From: an uncultured Prevotellaceae bacterium
GTDB taxonomy: Bacteria; Bacteroidota; Bacteroidia; Bacteroidales; Bacteroidaceae
Direction: 5' to 3'
DNA: 64,000 nt
NCBI GenBank assembly: GCA_900315565.1
Contig: OMZS01000009.1
Coordinates: forward strand, 62,001-126,000
Shown here: one piece after another, positions 35,528-43,537 of the stretch
How positions within the stretch are numbered: the stretch's first letter is position 1
Layout of the letters: every line of letters begins with the position of its first letter
The notes under the pieces: generated by a model
Database searches by the model: none
Told to the model about the DNA's origin: nothing
Seen by the model: the letters and a program-made list of their open reading frames with translations, nothing else
Program-made: the position numbers and the translations under genes

Positions 35528-35565
35528 AGAGGATGTGCCTGGTGTAACGGGTGCATCCTCTTTTT
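35528..35565 (+). terminator. Terminator of the surface-protein operon
   Basis: AGAGGATG (35528-35535) pairs with CATCCTCT (35554-35561); T continues to 35565. Confidence 0.8.
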
Positions 35566-35662
35566 CGTTTAGGCGGTTCATGGGTGATGGAAAAGGGTGA
35601 TGAGGAAAGGGTTTGAAGAGTTTTTAGGGTTTTCCCCGCATTTTTTGGGGAAATTCCTCATG

Positions 35663-35689
35663 TAGTTTTGCATATATTATATATTTTTG
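35663..35689 (+). promoter_or_regulatory. Candidate promoter region of the glycine-zipper lipoprotein gene
   Basis: TAGTTTTG (35663-35670) and TATTTTTG (35682-35689) both fit the -7 consensus; the first also offers a TTTG to the second but at short spacing. The leader contains the AACGnT repeat described next. Confidence 0.4.
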
Positions 35690-35705
35690 CAGCGTGAAAG
35701 AGTGG

Positions 35706-35816
35706 ATATAACGCTAACGTTAACGATAACGCTAACATTAACGATAACCATAACGGGAACGATAATGTCAACCATAACAATAACGAGAACGAGAACAAGG
35801 ACGAAAACGAATAACA
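35706..35816 (+). repeat. Degenerate hexamer array (AACGNT) in the leader of the lipoprotein gene
   Basis: About 17 units of period six, e.g. AACGCTAACGTTAACGATA, degrading to AACGAG towards the gene. It ends 18 bp before the ATG at 35834. Confidence 0.85.
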
Positions 35817-35833
35817 AATAAGGAAAATCGACT

Positions 35834-36727
35834 ATGAAGAAAGTATTTGTATATGCAATGGCAGGCGCGCTGCTGATGAGCAGCTGCGGCAGCTACACGG
35901 CCAGCGGGGCTTATACCGGCTCTATGCTGGGCAGTATTTTGGGATCGGCCATCGGCGGTCTGAACGACGGCCCGCGCGGCAGCGACTGGGGCAGCATCCT
36001 GGGTATGGCCGGTGGTGCGGTGGTAGGTGCAGCCATTGGCAGTGCAGCCGACCGTGCTCAAGAGGAGCGTATTCAGCAGAAGCGCGAGGAGATTCGCATG
36101 CGCAGCCAGCACCGCAACTCTGCCGGCTACAGCACCTACGAGTCGGACCGTGGCTACGACAGCCAGTACCAATATGGACAGCCTAACGGCAGCTCTTCGG
36201 GCTACAGCAACCGTGAGGTTTCTACCGGTGGCAACTACAACGTTGACAGCGGCATGGATCCCTCGAACAGCGGCGACGACCGCATTGAGTTCAAGAGCGG
36301 TAATGGCGCCAACAATTTCTCTGCTCCGGCCACACCAGCCGACGAGTTCTCCTCGTCGGTGAATTCTACCGAGCCTTCTACGGGCATTGTGGTTCGCAAC
36401 CTGCATTTTGCCGACGAGAGCCGCAACCGTCAGCTTGAGTCTAACGAAATCATGAGGCTGACGTTTGAGGTGCGCAATATGACTTCGCGTACACTGTTCG
36501 ACATTCGTCCGCACGTAGAGGAAGTTTCGGGCATGAAGAACATTTACATCTCGCCCGACGCTCGCGTAGAGTCGTTGGCTCCTGGCAAGGGCATCCGCTA
36601 TACGGCCATGGTGAAGGCCGGACGGCGCGTAAAGGACGGCAACATTGTGCTGCGCGTTCAGGCACAGCAGGGCAACGGCCATTTGGTTTCGAATGCTGAG
36701 GAAATCACCATCCCGACGGTGAGATAA
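35834..36727 (+). CDS. Glycine-zipper lipoprotein
   Basis: 297 residues. Signal with lipobox 'LMSSC'. Residues about 25-75 are small-residue-rich with GxxxG spacing ('SMLGSILGSAIGG', 'GMAGGAVVGAAIG'), a glycine zipper that usually inserts in or spans a membrane. A charged stretch and a Ser/Asn/Gly-rich linker follow. The C-terminal 100 residues form a beta domain ('IVVRNLHFADESRNRQLESN') like those of conserved Bacteroidetes envelope proteins. Function unknown; envelope integrity is a guess. A bidirectional hairpin follows (36751-36794). Confidence 0.75.
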   Translation: MKKVFVYAMAGALLMSSCGSYTASGAYTGSMLGSILGSAIGGLNDGPRGSDWGSILGMAGGAVVGAAIGSAADRAQEERIQQKREEIRMRSQHRNSAGYSTYESDRGYDSQYQYGQPNGSSSGYSNREVSTGGNYNVDSGMDPSNSGDDRIEFKSGNGANNFSAPATPADEFSSSVNSTEPSTGIVVRNLHFADESRNRQLESNEIMRLTFEVRNMTSRTLFDIRPHVEEVSGMKNIYISPDARVESLAPGKGIRYTAMVKAGRRVKDGNIVLRVQAQQGNGHLVSNAEEITIPTVR

Positions 36728-36750
36728 GGGGGTTGGGATGTTTGATAACA

Positions 36751-36794
36751 AAAAAAGCAGGACAAAAGATAGTTTTCTTTTATCCTGCTTTTTT
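36751..36794. terminator. Bidirectional terminator between convergent genes
   Basis: AAAAAAGCAGGA (from 36751) pairs with TCCTGCTTTTTT (to 36794). The stem has A- and T-runs on either side, so it can stop the lipoprotein gene (+) and rlpA (-). Confidence 0.85.
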
Positions 36795-36806
36795 GTTTGC
36801 ATGCAA

Positions 36807-37625
36807 TTACTTGCCCTTGCCAAGTCCCCACTTTTTCAGACGCTCAAAAATGTTCCACGAGGAAGATTCTTGAGTGTTTTTTTCGGTCTCGACTTTTGGC
36901 TTAGCTTCTGTCCGAGGCTTGACTTCAGCCTTCTGACGGACAACGGTCTGCTTGGTGGCCGCTGGCTTGGGTTGCCCGCCTGTGGCTGCCTGCCGTTTGA
37001 GTGCGGCTGCTGGCATCTGCTGCGCGTCGTCGTCAGTAGGTTCGTTAGTCTGAGCGGTTGCCGGCTGCAGCACACTTTTCGAAGTAGTGGAGTTAGGAGC
37101 CTGATTGTTTTTCAGAATCCTTTTAGGCAGTTCCTTTTCGGCGGCAGCAGGTGTTTCGTCGCGGGCCTGCCACTCGGGAATGAAACTGTAACCCGCCTCG
37201 GCCATTTCAAAGTCGAGCTCAGGCAGTTGCACGTCATCGTCCTCTGGTCTGAAAGGAATGCCTACGGCCTGTTTGTAGGGTTGTACGGTGACCACTGCGA
37301 TGCCGGCACTGATCATGCCCAATTCGCGGGCGGCACGCACAGAGAGGTCGATGATGCGTCCGCGCACAAAGGGGCCGCGGTCGGTGACACGCACCACCAC
37401 CTGCTTGCCGTTGGCGGGGTTGGTAACGAGCAGACGGGTGCCGAAGGGATAGGTGCGGTGGGCGCAGGTGAGACTATCGTGGTGCAGCCGTTCGCCGTTG
37501 GCGGTTCGTGCGCCAGTGGCTCTTCGTGAATAAAACGAAGCTTTACCCTTCTGCGTTTGAGCTTGCAGAGGGGTAAAGCATGAGAGAATCAGAATTGCAA
37601 TAATTATTTTTGTCTTTAGTACCAT
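36807..37625 (-). CDS. rlpA: Septal ring lytic transglycosylase RlpA-like protein
   Basis: 272 residues, signal peptide ending 'TPLQAQ'. The double-psi beta-barrel lies in residues about 25-115: 'KGKASFYSRRATGARTANG', 'FGTRLLVTNPANGKQVVVRV' and the hallmark 'DRGPFVRGRIIDLSVRAARE'. The family cleaves peptidoglycan lacking stem peptides. There is no SPOR domain; instead a long Ala/Pro/Lys-rich tail, so septal targeting, if any, works differently. Confidence 0.88.
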   Translation of the reverse strand: MVLKTKIIIAILILSCFTPLQAQTQKGKASFYSRRATGARTANGERLHHDSLTCAHRTYPFGTRLLVTNPANGKQVVVRVTDRGPFVRGRIIDLSVRAARELGMISAGIAVVTVQPYKQAVGIPFRPEDDDVQLPELDFEMAEAGYSFIPEWQARDETPAAAEKELPKRILKNNQAPNSTTSKSVLQPATAQTNEPTDDDAQQMPAAALKRQAATGGQPKPAATKQTVVRQKAEVKPRTEAKPKVETEKNTQESSSWNIFERLKKWGLGKGK

Positions 37626-37674
37626 TCACTGTTATCGAAAGTACTTTCGCCCGCCTACTCGTACTTTGCAGGTT

Positions 37675-39012
37675 TTATACGATTCCTTGCGCCATCATGG
37701 CGTTGGCCACCTTCATGAATCCAGCCACATTGGCTCCTTTCACGTAGTTGATGTAGCCGTCCTCGCGCCCGTACTTGACGCATTGCTCGTGGATGCCGGC
37801 CATGATTTGGTGCAGATGTTTGTCCACCTCGTCGGCTGTCCAGCTCATGCGCATGGAGTTTTGGGTCATTTCGAGGCCCGATGTGGCCACACCACCGGCG
37901 TTGACAGCCTTGCCCGGTGCGAAGAGCTGTCCGGCAGCGATAAACTTATTGACAGCCTCGGCGGTGCATCCCATGTTGCTCACCTCGGCTACGCACAACG
38001 GCTTGTTGGCCAGTATGGCATCGGCGTCGGCACCGTTCAACTCGTTTTGCGTGGCACAAGGCAGATAGATGTCGGCCTTCTGCTCCCACGGTTTCTTGCC
38101 CTCGAAGAAGGTGGCTCCTTCGAATTCTTCGGCATAGGGTGAGCAGATGTCGTTGCCGCTGGCGCGCAGTTCGAGCATGTACTCAATTTTCTCCGCATCG
38201 AGTCCGGCGGGGTCGTAAATATAGCCGTCGGGGCCGCTGATGGTAATCACCTTGGCACCCAGCTCTGTGGCTTTCTTGGCAGCTCCCCACGCCACGTTGC
38301 CAAAGCCCGAAAGGGCGATGGTCTTGCCCTTGATGTCGAGACCGTGGGTCTTCATCATGTGGTTGACAAAATAGAGCGCGCCGAAGCCTGTTGCCTCAGG
38401 ACGCAGGATTGAACCACCCCACTCCAGTCCCTTGCCAGTGAGCGTGGCTGCGTGGAACTGGCTGGTGAGTTTCTTGTACATACCGAAGAGGTAGCCAATT
38501 TCGCGCCCTCCCACTCCGATGTCGCCAGCGGGCACATCCATGTCGGGACCAATCACCTTGTAGAGCTCGGTCATGAAAGCCTGGCAGAAGCGCATGATTT
38601 CGTTGTCGCTCCTTCCGCGTATGCTGAAGTCCGAGCCGCCCTTTCCTCCGCCCATGGGGAGCGTGGTGAGGGCGTTTTTGAAAGTCTGCTCAAATCCGAG
38701 GAACTTCAGAATGGAGAGGTTCACGGATGAGTGGAAACGCAGACCACCTTTATAGGGTCCGATGGCGCTGTTGAACTGAACGCGATAACCCAGGTTTACG
38801 TGTACTTCACCCTTGTCATCGACCCAGGGCACACGGAAAGTGATGATGCGCTCGGGCTCAACAATGCGCTCAACGATTTTAGCTTTTTCGAACTCGGGAT
38901 GCTGGTTATAGACGTCTTTAATAGACTCGAGCACTTCCCGAACGGCTTGTAAGAATTCCAATTCGCCCGGATGCTTTGCCTCCAGGTGCTGCATGATTTT
39001 CTCAACTTCCAT
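37675..39012 (-). CDS. gdhA: Glutamate dehydrogenase, NADP-type
   Basis: 445 residues, hexameric class. Catalyses 2-oxoglutarate + NH4+ to glutamate, the main ammonia entry point in many gut Bacteroidales. 'LTTLPMGGGKGGSDF' carries the catalytic-site lysines, 'VPAGDIGVGGREIGYL' follows, and 'IALSGFGNVAWGAAKKA' is the dinucleotide-binding GxGxxA. Full promoter upstream at 39070-39101. Confidence 0.97.
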   Translation of the reverse strand: MEVEKIMQHLEAKHPGELEFLQAVREVLESIKDVYNQHPEFEKAKIVERIVEPERIITFRVPWVDDKGEVHVNLGYRVQFNSAIGPYKGGLRFHSSVNLSILKFLGFEQTFKNALTTLPMGGGKGGSDFSIRGRSDNEIMRFCQAFMTELYKVIGPDMDVPAGDIGVGGREIGYLFGMYKKLTSQFHAATLTGKGLEWGGSILRPEATGFGALYFVNHMMKTHGLDIKGKTIALSGFGNVAWGAAKKATELGAKVITISGPDGYIYDPAGLDAEKIEYMLELRASGNDICSPYAEEFEGATFFEGKKPWEQKADIYLPCATQNELNGADADAILANKPLCVAEVSNMGCTAEAVNKFIAAGQLFAPGKAVNAGGVATSGLEMTQNSMRMSWTADEVDKHLHQIMAGIHEQCVKYGREDGYINYVKGANVAGFMKVANAMMAQGIV

Positions 39013-39069
39013 AGTAATGATTTTAGTTAGACTGTGTGTAAGATTAACAATGTGTTATACTTGGTGCAG

Positions 39070-39101
39070 CAAAAATAGAAAAAATATGAGTAAGTTCCAA
39101 A
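39070..39101 (-). promoter_or_regulatory. Promoter of gdhA
   Basis: On the minus strand: TTTG (39101-39098), 20 bp, TATTTTTG (39077-39070). An exact match of both boxes; leader about 50 nt. Confidence 0.8.
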
Positions 39102-39281
39102 CTTTTCAATGAATAATTTTCGTATAGAGTTACATTTTGTTAAATTCATGCTTTCATGTGACACTTTGCTTATTCTGATGCCCCGAAAGGCCTTTCTCCA
39201 CCGCGGTTTTGTAACCGCTGTGCCATGAGTGATGAATTGGTTTCCCCATGTAGCGCTTTTAACGCCGAGAGATAACGGCAA

Positions 39282-39446
39282 ATTCTCTAGAAAATTTCAG
39301 GTTATTCCACGACGTTATTTTCGTAACTCACGACGCTAGAAAAATAACTCACGACGCTACGTGTAAATTCTCTAGAAAAATACACCTTATTGTCGTGAGA
39401 TAGAATACTAATGCCGTGAGTTACGAAAATAATTCACGGCATTACG
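39282..39446. repeat. CTCTAGAAA / CCGTGAGTTA repeat, copy near gdhA
   Basis: 39361-39446 is about 85% identical, in reverse orientation, to 53391-53475. It contains the hairpin AATGCCGTGA..TCACGGCATT (39410-39446). Related ACTCACGACG and TTCTCTAGAAAA units fill 39282-39360. From 39102 to 39281 I see nothing definite. Confidence 0.75.
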
Positions 39447-39456
39447 CAAAAAAACT

Positions 39457-39695
39457 CTAGCTTGTATTTTTTTCACTGCGCTCAAGGCACTCTTTATACC
39501 TCCCGATGCGCCAGCCGCTCCCCACCCCTGTAGGGGCGGGGTGGCCGTAGGCCGGGGCGGGGTCAGTATTAGTTTCGCAAAATAGCATTATTACAGACCC
39601 CACCCCTAACCCCTCCCCTTGAGGGGAGGGGAGCGGCTTCCGCCTTGTGGTACTATGAAGAGTGCCTTGAACGCAGTGAAAAAATACAGGTTAGG
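39457..39695. repeat. Palindrome carrying GC-rich repeat element, copy B
   Basis: Core 39505-39659 nearly identical to copy A (13011-13164). The flanking arms 39465-39498 and 39654-39686 are complementary over about 33 bp, yet differ in sequence from the arms of copy A. Confidence 0.85.
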
Positions 39696-39734
39696 AATTT
39701 TGTCGTCGCGTCATGGTTGATTTGCTGGGCTCTT

Positions 39735-39820
39735 TAAGAAAACAGGGAAAAACAAGAAAAACCGAGTAAAACCACGTTTGTTTTTCCCTGTTTTTCTTGT
39801 TTTTCCCTGTTTTTCTTATG
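39735..39820. repeat. Inverted pair of AACAGGGAAAAACAAGAAAA arrays
   Basis: Left 39736-39766 (AAAACAGGGAAAAACAAGA) is complementary to right 39775-39817, which repeats TTTTTCCCTGTTTTTCTTG twice. It lies 32 bp downstream of metY and could act as its terminator. Confidence 0.7.
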
Positions 39821-39851
39821 AAGTACCAAATAAATGGTAGGGCTAAGGCTT

Positions 39852-41135
39852 TTAAATCTTGTCTAACGCCTGGCGGATGTCGTCGAGAATGTCTTCCACA
39901 TCCTCAATGCCCACGCTCAGACGGATGAGGTCGGGAGCCACGCCTGCCTCGCGCAGCTGCTCGTCGCTCAGCTGGCGATGGGTGTGCGATGCGGGATGCA
40001 GCACACAGGTGCGCGCGTCGGCCACATGGGTGACGATATTAATCATTTGGAGCGAGTCCATCCATCGGATGGCCGTTTCGCGGGTGCCTTTCAGTCCGAA
40101 GGCGATGACTCCGCACGAGCCGTTGGGCAGATACTTCTGTCCGCGCTCGTAGTTCTTGTCGCCGGGCAGTCCGCAGTAGTGAATCCACGCTACTTTGTCG
40201 TTCTGGCTGAGGAACTCGGCCACGCGCTGGGCATTCTTGCAGTGCTGCGCCATGCGCAAGTGGAGCGTCTGCAACCCCATGTTCAGCAGGAACGAGTTCT
40301 GCGGAGCGGGAATGCTGCCCAGGTCGCGCATGAGCTGTGCCACGAGCTTGGTGGTATAGCCCATTTTGCCGAACGCCTTCATGTAGGTCAGTCCGTGGTA
40401 CGACTCGTCGGGCGTACACAGTCCGGGGAATTTGTCGGCATGCTCCATCCACGGGAAGTTGCCGCTATCCACCACGGCACCGCCCACCTGCGTGGCCAGT
40501 CCGTCCATGTATTTGGTGGTACTGTGAGTGACGATGTCGGCTCCCCACTCAAAGGGGCGGCAGTTCACGGGCGTAGCAAAGGTGTTATCCACGATGAGGG
40601 GCACTCCGTGCTTGTGGGCAATGCGGGCAAACTTCTCTATGTCCAACACGGCGCAGCCGGGGTTCGAGATGGTCTCGCCAAACAGGGCCTTGGTGTTGGG
40701 GCGGAAAGCGGCATCAATCTCCTCGTCGCTGGCATCGGGCGACACGAAGGTGCATTCTATGCCCAGTTTCTTCAGCGTCACGCCGAAGAGGTTGAACGTG
40801 CCGCCGTAGATTTCGTTCGAGGTTACGATGTGGTCGCCCGCCTCGCAGATGTTGAACACGGCGTAGAAGTTGGCGGCCTGTCCCGAAGAGGTGAGCACGC
40901 AGCCGACACCGCCCTCCAGCGCGGCAATCTTTGCAGCCACGGCATCGTTGGTGGGATTTTGTAATCGGGTGTAGAAGTAGCCTTCTTTCTCCAGGTCGAA
41001 GAGTTTGGCCATCTCGTCGGAGTCGTCATACTTGAATGTGGTGCTCTGAACAATGGGCAGCTCTATGGGCTCGCCGTTCTTGGCTTTGTATCCGGCCTGC
41101 ACACAGAGCGAGGCCATTCGCAGTTTTTGTTCCAT
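39852..41135 (-). CDS. metY: O-acetylhomoserine sulfhydrylase (PLP-dependent)
   Basis: 427 residues, Cys/Met-metabolism PLP family. 'TRLQNPTNDAVAAKIAALEG', 'VTSNEIYGGTFNLF', the PLP aspartate in 'PLIVDNTFATP' and the Schiff-base lysine in 'THSTTKYMDGLA' are visible. The length and the long insert after 'DKFPGLCTPDESYHGL' fit MetY rather than cystathionine gamma-synthase. It makes homocysteine (or cysteine) directly from sulfide. Stands alone. Confidence 0.92.
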   Translation of the reverse strand: MEQKLRMASLCVQAGYKAKNGEPIELPIVQSTTFKYDDSDEMAKLFDLEKEGYFYTRLQNPTNDAVAAKIAALEGGVGCVLTSSGQAANFYAVFNICEAGDHIVTSNEIYGGTFNLFGVTLKKLGIECTFVSPDASDEEIDAAFRPNTKALFGETISNPGCAVLDIEKFARIAHKHGVPLIVDNTFATPVNCRPFEWGADIVTHSTTKYMDGLATQVGGAVVDSGNFPWMEHADKFPGLCTPDESYHGLTYMKAFGKMGYTTKLVAQLMRDLGSIPAPQNSFLLNMGLQTLHLRMAQHCKNAQRVAEFLSQNDKVAWIHYCGLPGDKNYERGQKYLPNGSCGVIAFGLKGTRETAIRWMDSLQMINIVTHVADARTCVLHPASHTHRQLSDEQLREAGVAPDLIRLSVGIEDVEDILDDIRQALDKI

Positions 41136-41165
41136 TTTGTTTGTCTATGGTTAGAATTATGGCTA

Positions 41166-41173
41166 CAAAGGTA
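41166..41173 (-). promoter_or_regulatory. Promoter -7 element of metY
   Basis: CAAAGGTA on the plus strand is TACCTTTG on the minus strand, 31 bp before the ATG; no clear -33 box. Confidence 0.55.
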
Positions 41174-41278
41174 CGAATAAAAAATGATTCTGAGTGATAA
41201 ATCTTGGTTTATTATCCACCTTCAGAAGCCGAATTCATTTCGTTTTCTTTCCCCAAAAAGAATTTTTAACATGGAAAG

Positions 41279-41310
41279 TTGTTTGTTTCCTAACCCTTTT
41301 CGTATTTTTG
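41279..41310 (+). promoter_or_regulatory. Promoter of the secreted-protein gene at 41404
   Basis: TTG at 41279-41281, 21 bp, TATTTTTG at 41303-41310. Confidence 0.6.
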
Positions 41311-41403
41311 TAGCCCAAAACCTATTATGCTGTTAGGCGCAAGCAGACAAAAAGGCCCAAGCCGCGGAAACAGACAGAAGAAAAACTAATAACAAACAAA
41401 AAA

Positions 41404-41967
41404 ATGATGAAAACTAGAAATTTATGGCTGCTGATTGCCTTTCTGTTGTTGGGCACCATAACCGCATCAGCACAAAAAAAATCGGGAATGAGAATTGAAG
41501 TTGCCGAGGCAGAAACCGACAACGGCGATTACACCATCTTTACCTATCAGGATGAAGACGGCACCACGGGCTATTACATGAGTCTGGGAAGAACGTCCGA
41601 CTTTCTGGGAGCTGATGAAGTTCTTGGAATGAAAGTACAGAATATCAGCGAAACGGCCATCTGGCTTGGCAGCACTACCGACGAGGCCTTTGCCACCATC
41701 GACAACATCATGGCTCTCTACGACAAGGACGTGGACACCACGACCGAGTTTCAGGGGCGCGAAACTACTGACGGCTTTCAGCTGGGCGAGCCCACTACCA
41801 CTCAATGCACTGTGGTGAAGAAAACTCTGGGCGGCAAGCGCCTGCAGTTCCTTTTCCCCATTGGCAAGAAGCAAGCCCGCGCCTATCTCACGAAATCAAC
41901 GCTCAAGGAACTGCGCATGAATTTCAAGATGGACGTGAAACTGCATCCTAAACGCCATAACAAGTAG
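41404..41967 (+). CDS. Small secreted protein of unknown function
   Basis: 187 residues (or 186 from the second ATG), signal peptide 'LWLLIAFLLLGTITASAQ'. The mature part alternates charged and beta-forming residues ('NGDYTIFTYQDEDGTTGYYM') and ends basic ('KLHPKRHNK'). No family recognised. Followed by an inverted repeat array. Confidence 0.7.
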   Translation: MMKTRNLWLLIAFLLLGTITASAQKKSGMRIEVAEAETDNGDYTIFTYQDEDGTTGYYMSLGRTSDFLGADEVLGMKVQNISETAIWLGSTTDEAFATIDNIMALYDKDVDTTTEFQGRETTDGFQLGEPTTTQCTVVKKTLGGKRLQFLFPIGKKQARAYLTKSTLKELRMNFKMDVKLHPKRHNK

Positions 41968-41969
41968 TA

Positions 41970-42178
41970 TGGTTAGCGGAAGGTAGCGGGAGTTAGCGGA
42001 AGTAAACAGGAGTTAGCGGGAGGTATCTGAAGTTAACGAGCTTATAAGCTCGTGAAGTTAACGGACAATAGCCCACGAAAAGAGAACTAATGTCCGCTAA
42101 CTTCCACTAACTTCTGTTTACTTCCGCTAACTCCTGTTTACTTCCATTACCTTCCGCTAACTCCTGCTAACTCCCTGT
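41970..42178. repeat. Inverted pair of GTTAGCGGAAG arrays between convergent genes
   Basis: Degenerate ten-base units (GGAGTTAGCG, GGAAGTAAAC) on the left are matched by reverse-complement units on the right. 42000-42019 is the exact reverse complement of 42124-42143 (20 bp). The centre holds an 18 bp perfect palindrome (42036-42053, ACGAGCTTATAAGCTCGT). Confidence 0.85.
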
Positions 42179-42185
42179 ACGATTC

Positions 42186-43442
42186 TCAGAGCGAATTGAG
42201 CCATTGGGCAATATCCTGCAAGACTTCGGGCGAAATGGTTTCCTCAATCTGTCCGTATTCTGCGGGAAGTCCTGTGGTGGAGTGCTGGAAAAGGTGGTTG
42301 AGCTCGGGATATTCCTTCACAAGATTCTTTTTTGATTTTGGCAGAAGCTGCCGGATGGCGGCGAGGTTCTGCGAGGCAACGACTTGACAGTCGCGGTTGC
42401 CGTTGAGTGCAAACACGGGGCAGCGCGTCTTGCGGATATTTTCTGTCGGATCGTAGTCGATGAACCATTTTAGCCATGGATTCTCCTTAACCGACGGCTG
42501 CTGGCGATATTTCTCTACGGTCATAGTGGCGGGCATCCCCGAGAGCGACATGATGCGGTTGACCTGCACAGCCAACAATGTGTCGCCCTTCACGCCTGGG
42601 CCAGCCAGCGAGACAATGAAGTCGGTCTTTTTCTTACCTCCGAGCAAGAAGGCAATGAGGCCGCCTTCGCTGTGGCCAATGATGCCAGCCTTGGCAAAAG
42701 CCTTGCGGCTGCGCAGATACTCGAGGCCAGCCTCGGCATCGCGCATGAAGTCCTCGGATGTGGCATTTTTCACCTCGCCGCCCTGCGATGCACCCGTGGC
42801 GCGGTCGTCGTAGCGCAGCGATGCAATGCCTTGGCGGGCCAAGTAGTCGGCAATGACAAGAAACGGTTTGTGATTGAACAACTCCTCATCGCGATTCTGC
42901 ATTCCGCTGCCCGACACAAACAAGACGACAACGGGCTTCTTCTTCGACGACTTATCATAATTCACGGGCCACGTCAGGGTTCCCGCCAGCGTGGCACCGT
43001 CTGTCTCGTTGCGGAACGTCACTTCCTCCGTTTCGTAAGGATATGGCTGAGCGGGCATTTGCGGGCGCTTCGGCTCAGCAACATCACCTCTAGTCAAGAC
43101 AAGCGGAAACGACATGCCGCTCTGCGAGAACGTGCCTTCGAGTTTTTCGCCTTTCAACTTTGCACGGTAAGTCATGCCTATTTGCTCCACCTTGATGGCC
43201 AGCGAGTCGTCCGACAGATACTCCTTATGTGCCCCAATGCCTTTGGCTCCTTGGTCGGGACTATCCATCGTCACCAACACATAACCGTCAGCCTGGTCGA
43301 GATGAAGCACAATAGTCAATGACATGGCACCCACATTCAGTTTTCCCGACCATGAGCCCTGCAGGGCTGTTGTGGGTTGCACTTGTGCCTTCCCCGTCAG
43401 TGCGACGAGGGTGAGTAAGGCAATGAAAACGATTTTCTTCAT
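42186..43442 (-). CDS. Secreted alpha/beta hydrolase
   Basis: 418 residues, signal peptide 'IVFIALLTLVALTGKAQ'. Residues about 25-125 are a lipocalin-like beta domain ('LQGSWSGKLNVGAMSLTIVL'). The hydrolase has the nucleophile elbow 'GHSEGG', the acid in 'ALNGNRDCQV' and the His in 'PELNHLFQ'. An esterase or peptidase of the periplasm is likely; the substrate is unknown. -7 element TATCTTTG on the minus strand at 43473-43466. Confidence 0.85.
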   Translation of the reverse strand: MKKIVFIALLTLVALTGKAQVQPTTALQGSWSGKLNVGAMSLTIVLHLDQADGYVLVTMDSPDQGAKGIGAHKEYLSDDSLAIKVEQIGMTYRAKLKGEKLEGTFSQSGMSFPLVLTRGDVAEPKRPQMPAQPYPYETEEVTFRNETDGATLAGTLTWPVNYDKSSKKKPVVVLFVSGSGMQNRDEELFNHKPFLVIADYLARQGIASLRYDDRATGASQGGEVKNATSEDFMRDAEAGLEYLRSRKAFAKAGIIGHSEGGLIAFLLGGKKKTDFIVSLAGPGVKGDTLLAVQVNRIMSLSGMPATMTVEKYRQQPSVKENPWLKWFIDYDPTENIRKTRCPVFALNGNRDCQVVASQNLAAIRQLLPKSKKNLVKEYPELNHLFQHSTTGLPAEYGQIEETISPEVLQDIAQWLNSL

Positions 43443-43465
43443 TGTTGTTCTGTTTTTATTTCTTG

Positions 43466-43473
43466 CAAAGATA
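43466..43473 (-). promoter_or_regulatory. Promoter -7 element of the alpha/beta hydrolase gene
   Basis: TATCTTTG on the minus strand, 23 bp before the ATG; -33 box unclear. Confidence 0.5.
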
Positions 43474-43537
43474 CATTTTTATTTCTTTTTGTGGCCATAT
43501 AGTTCGCAAAAAAAAACTTACTCGGGGCTGGTCCGCC

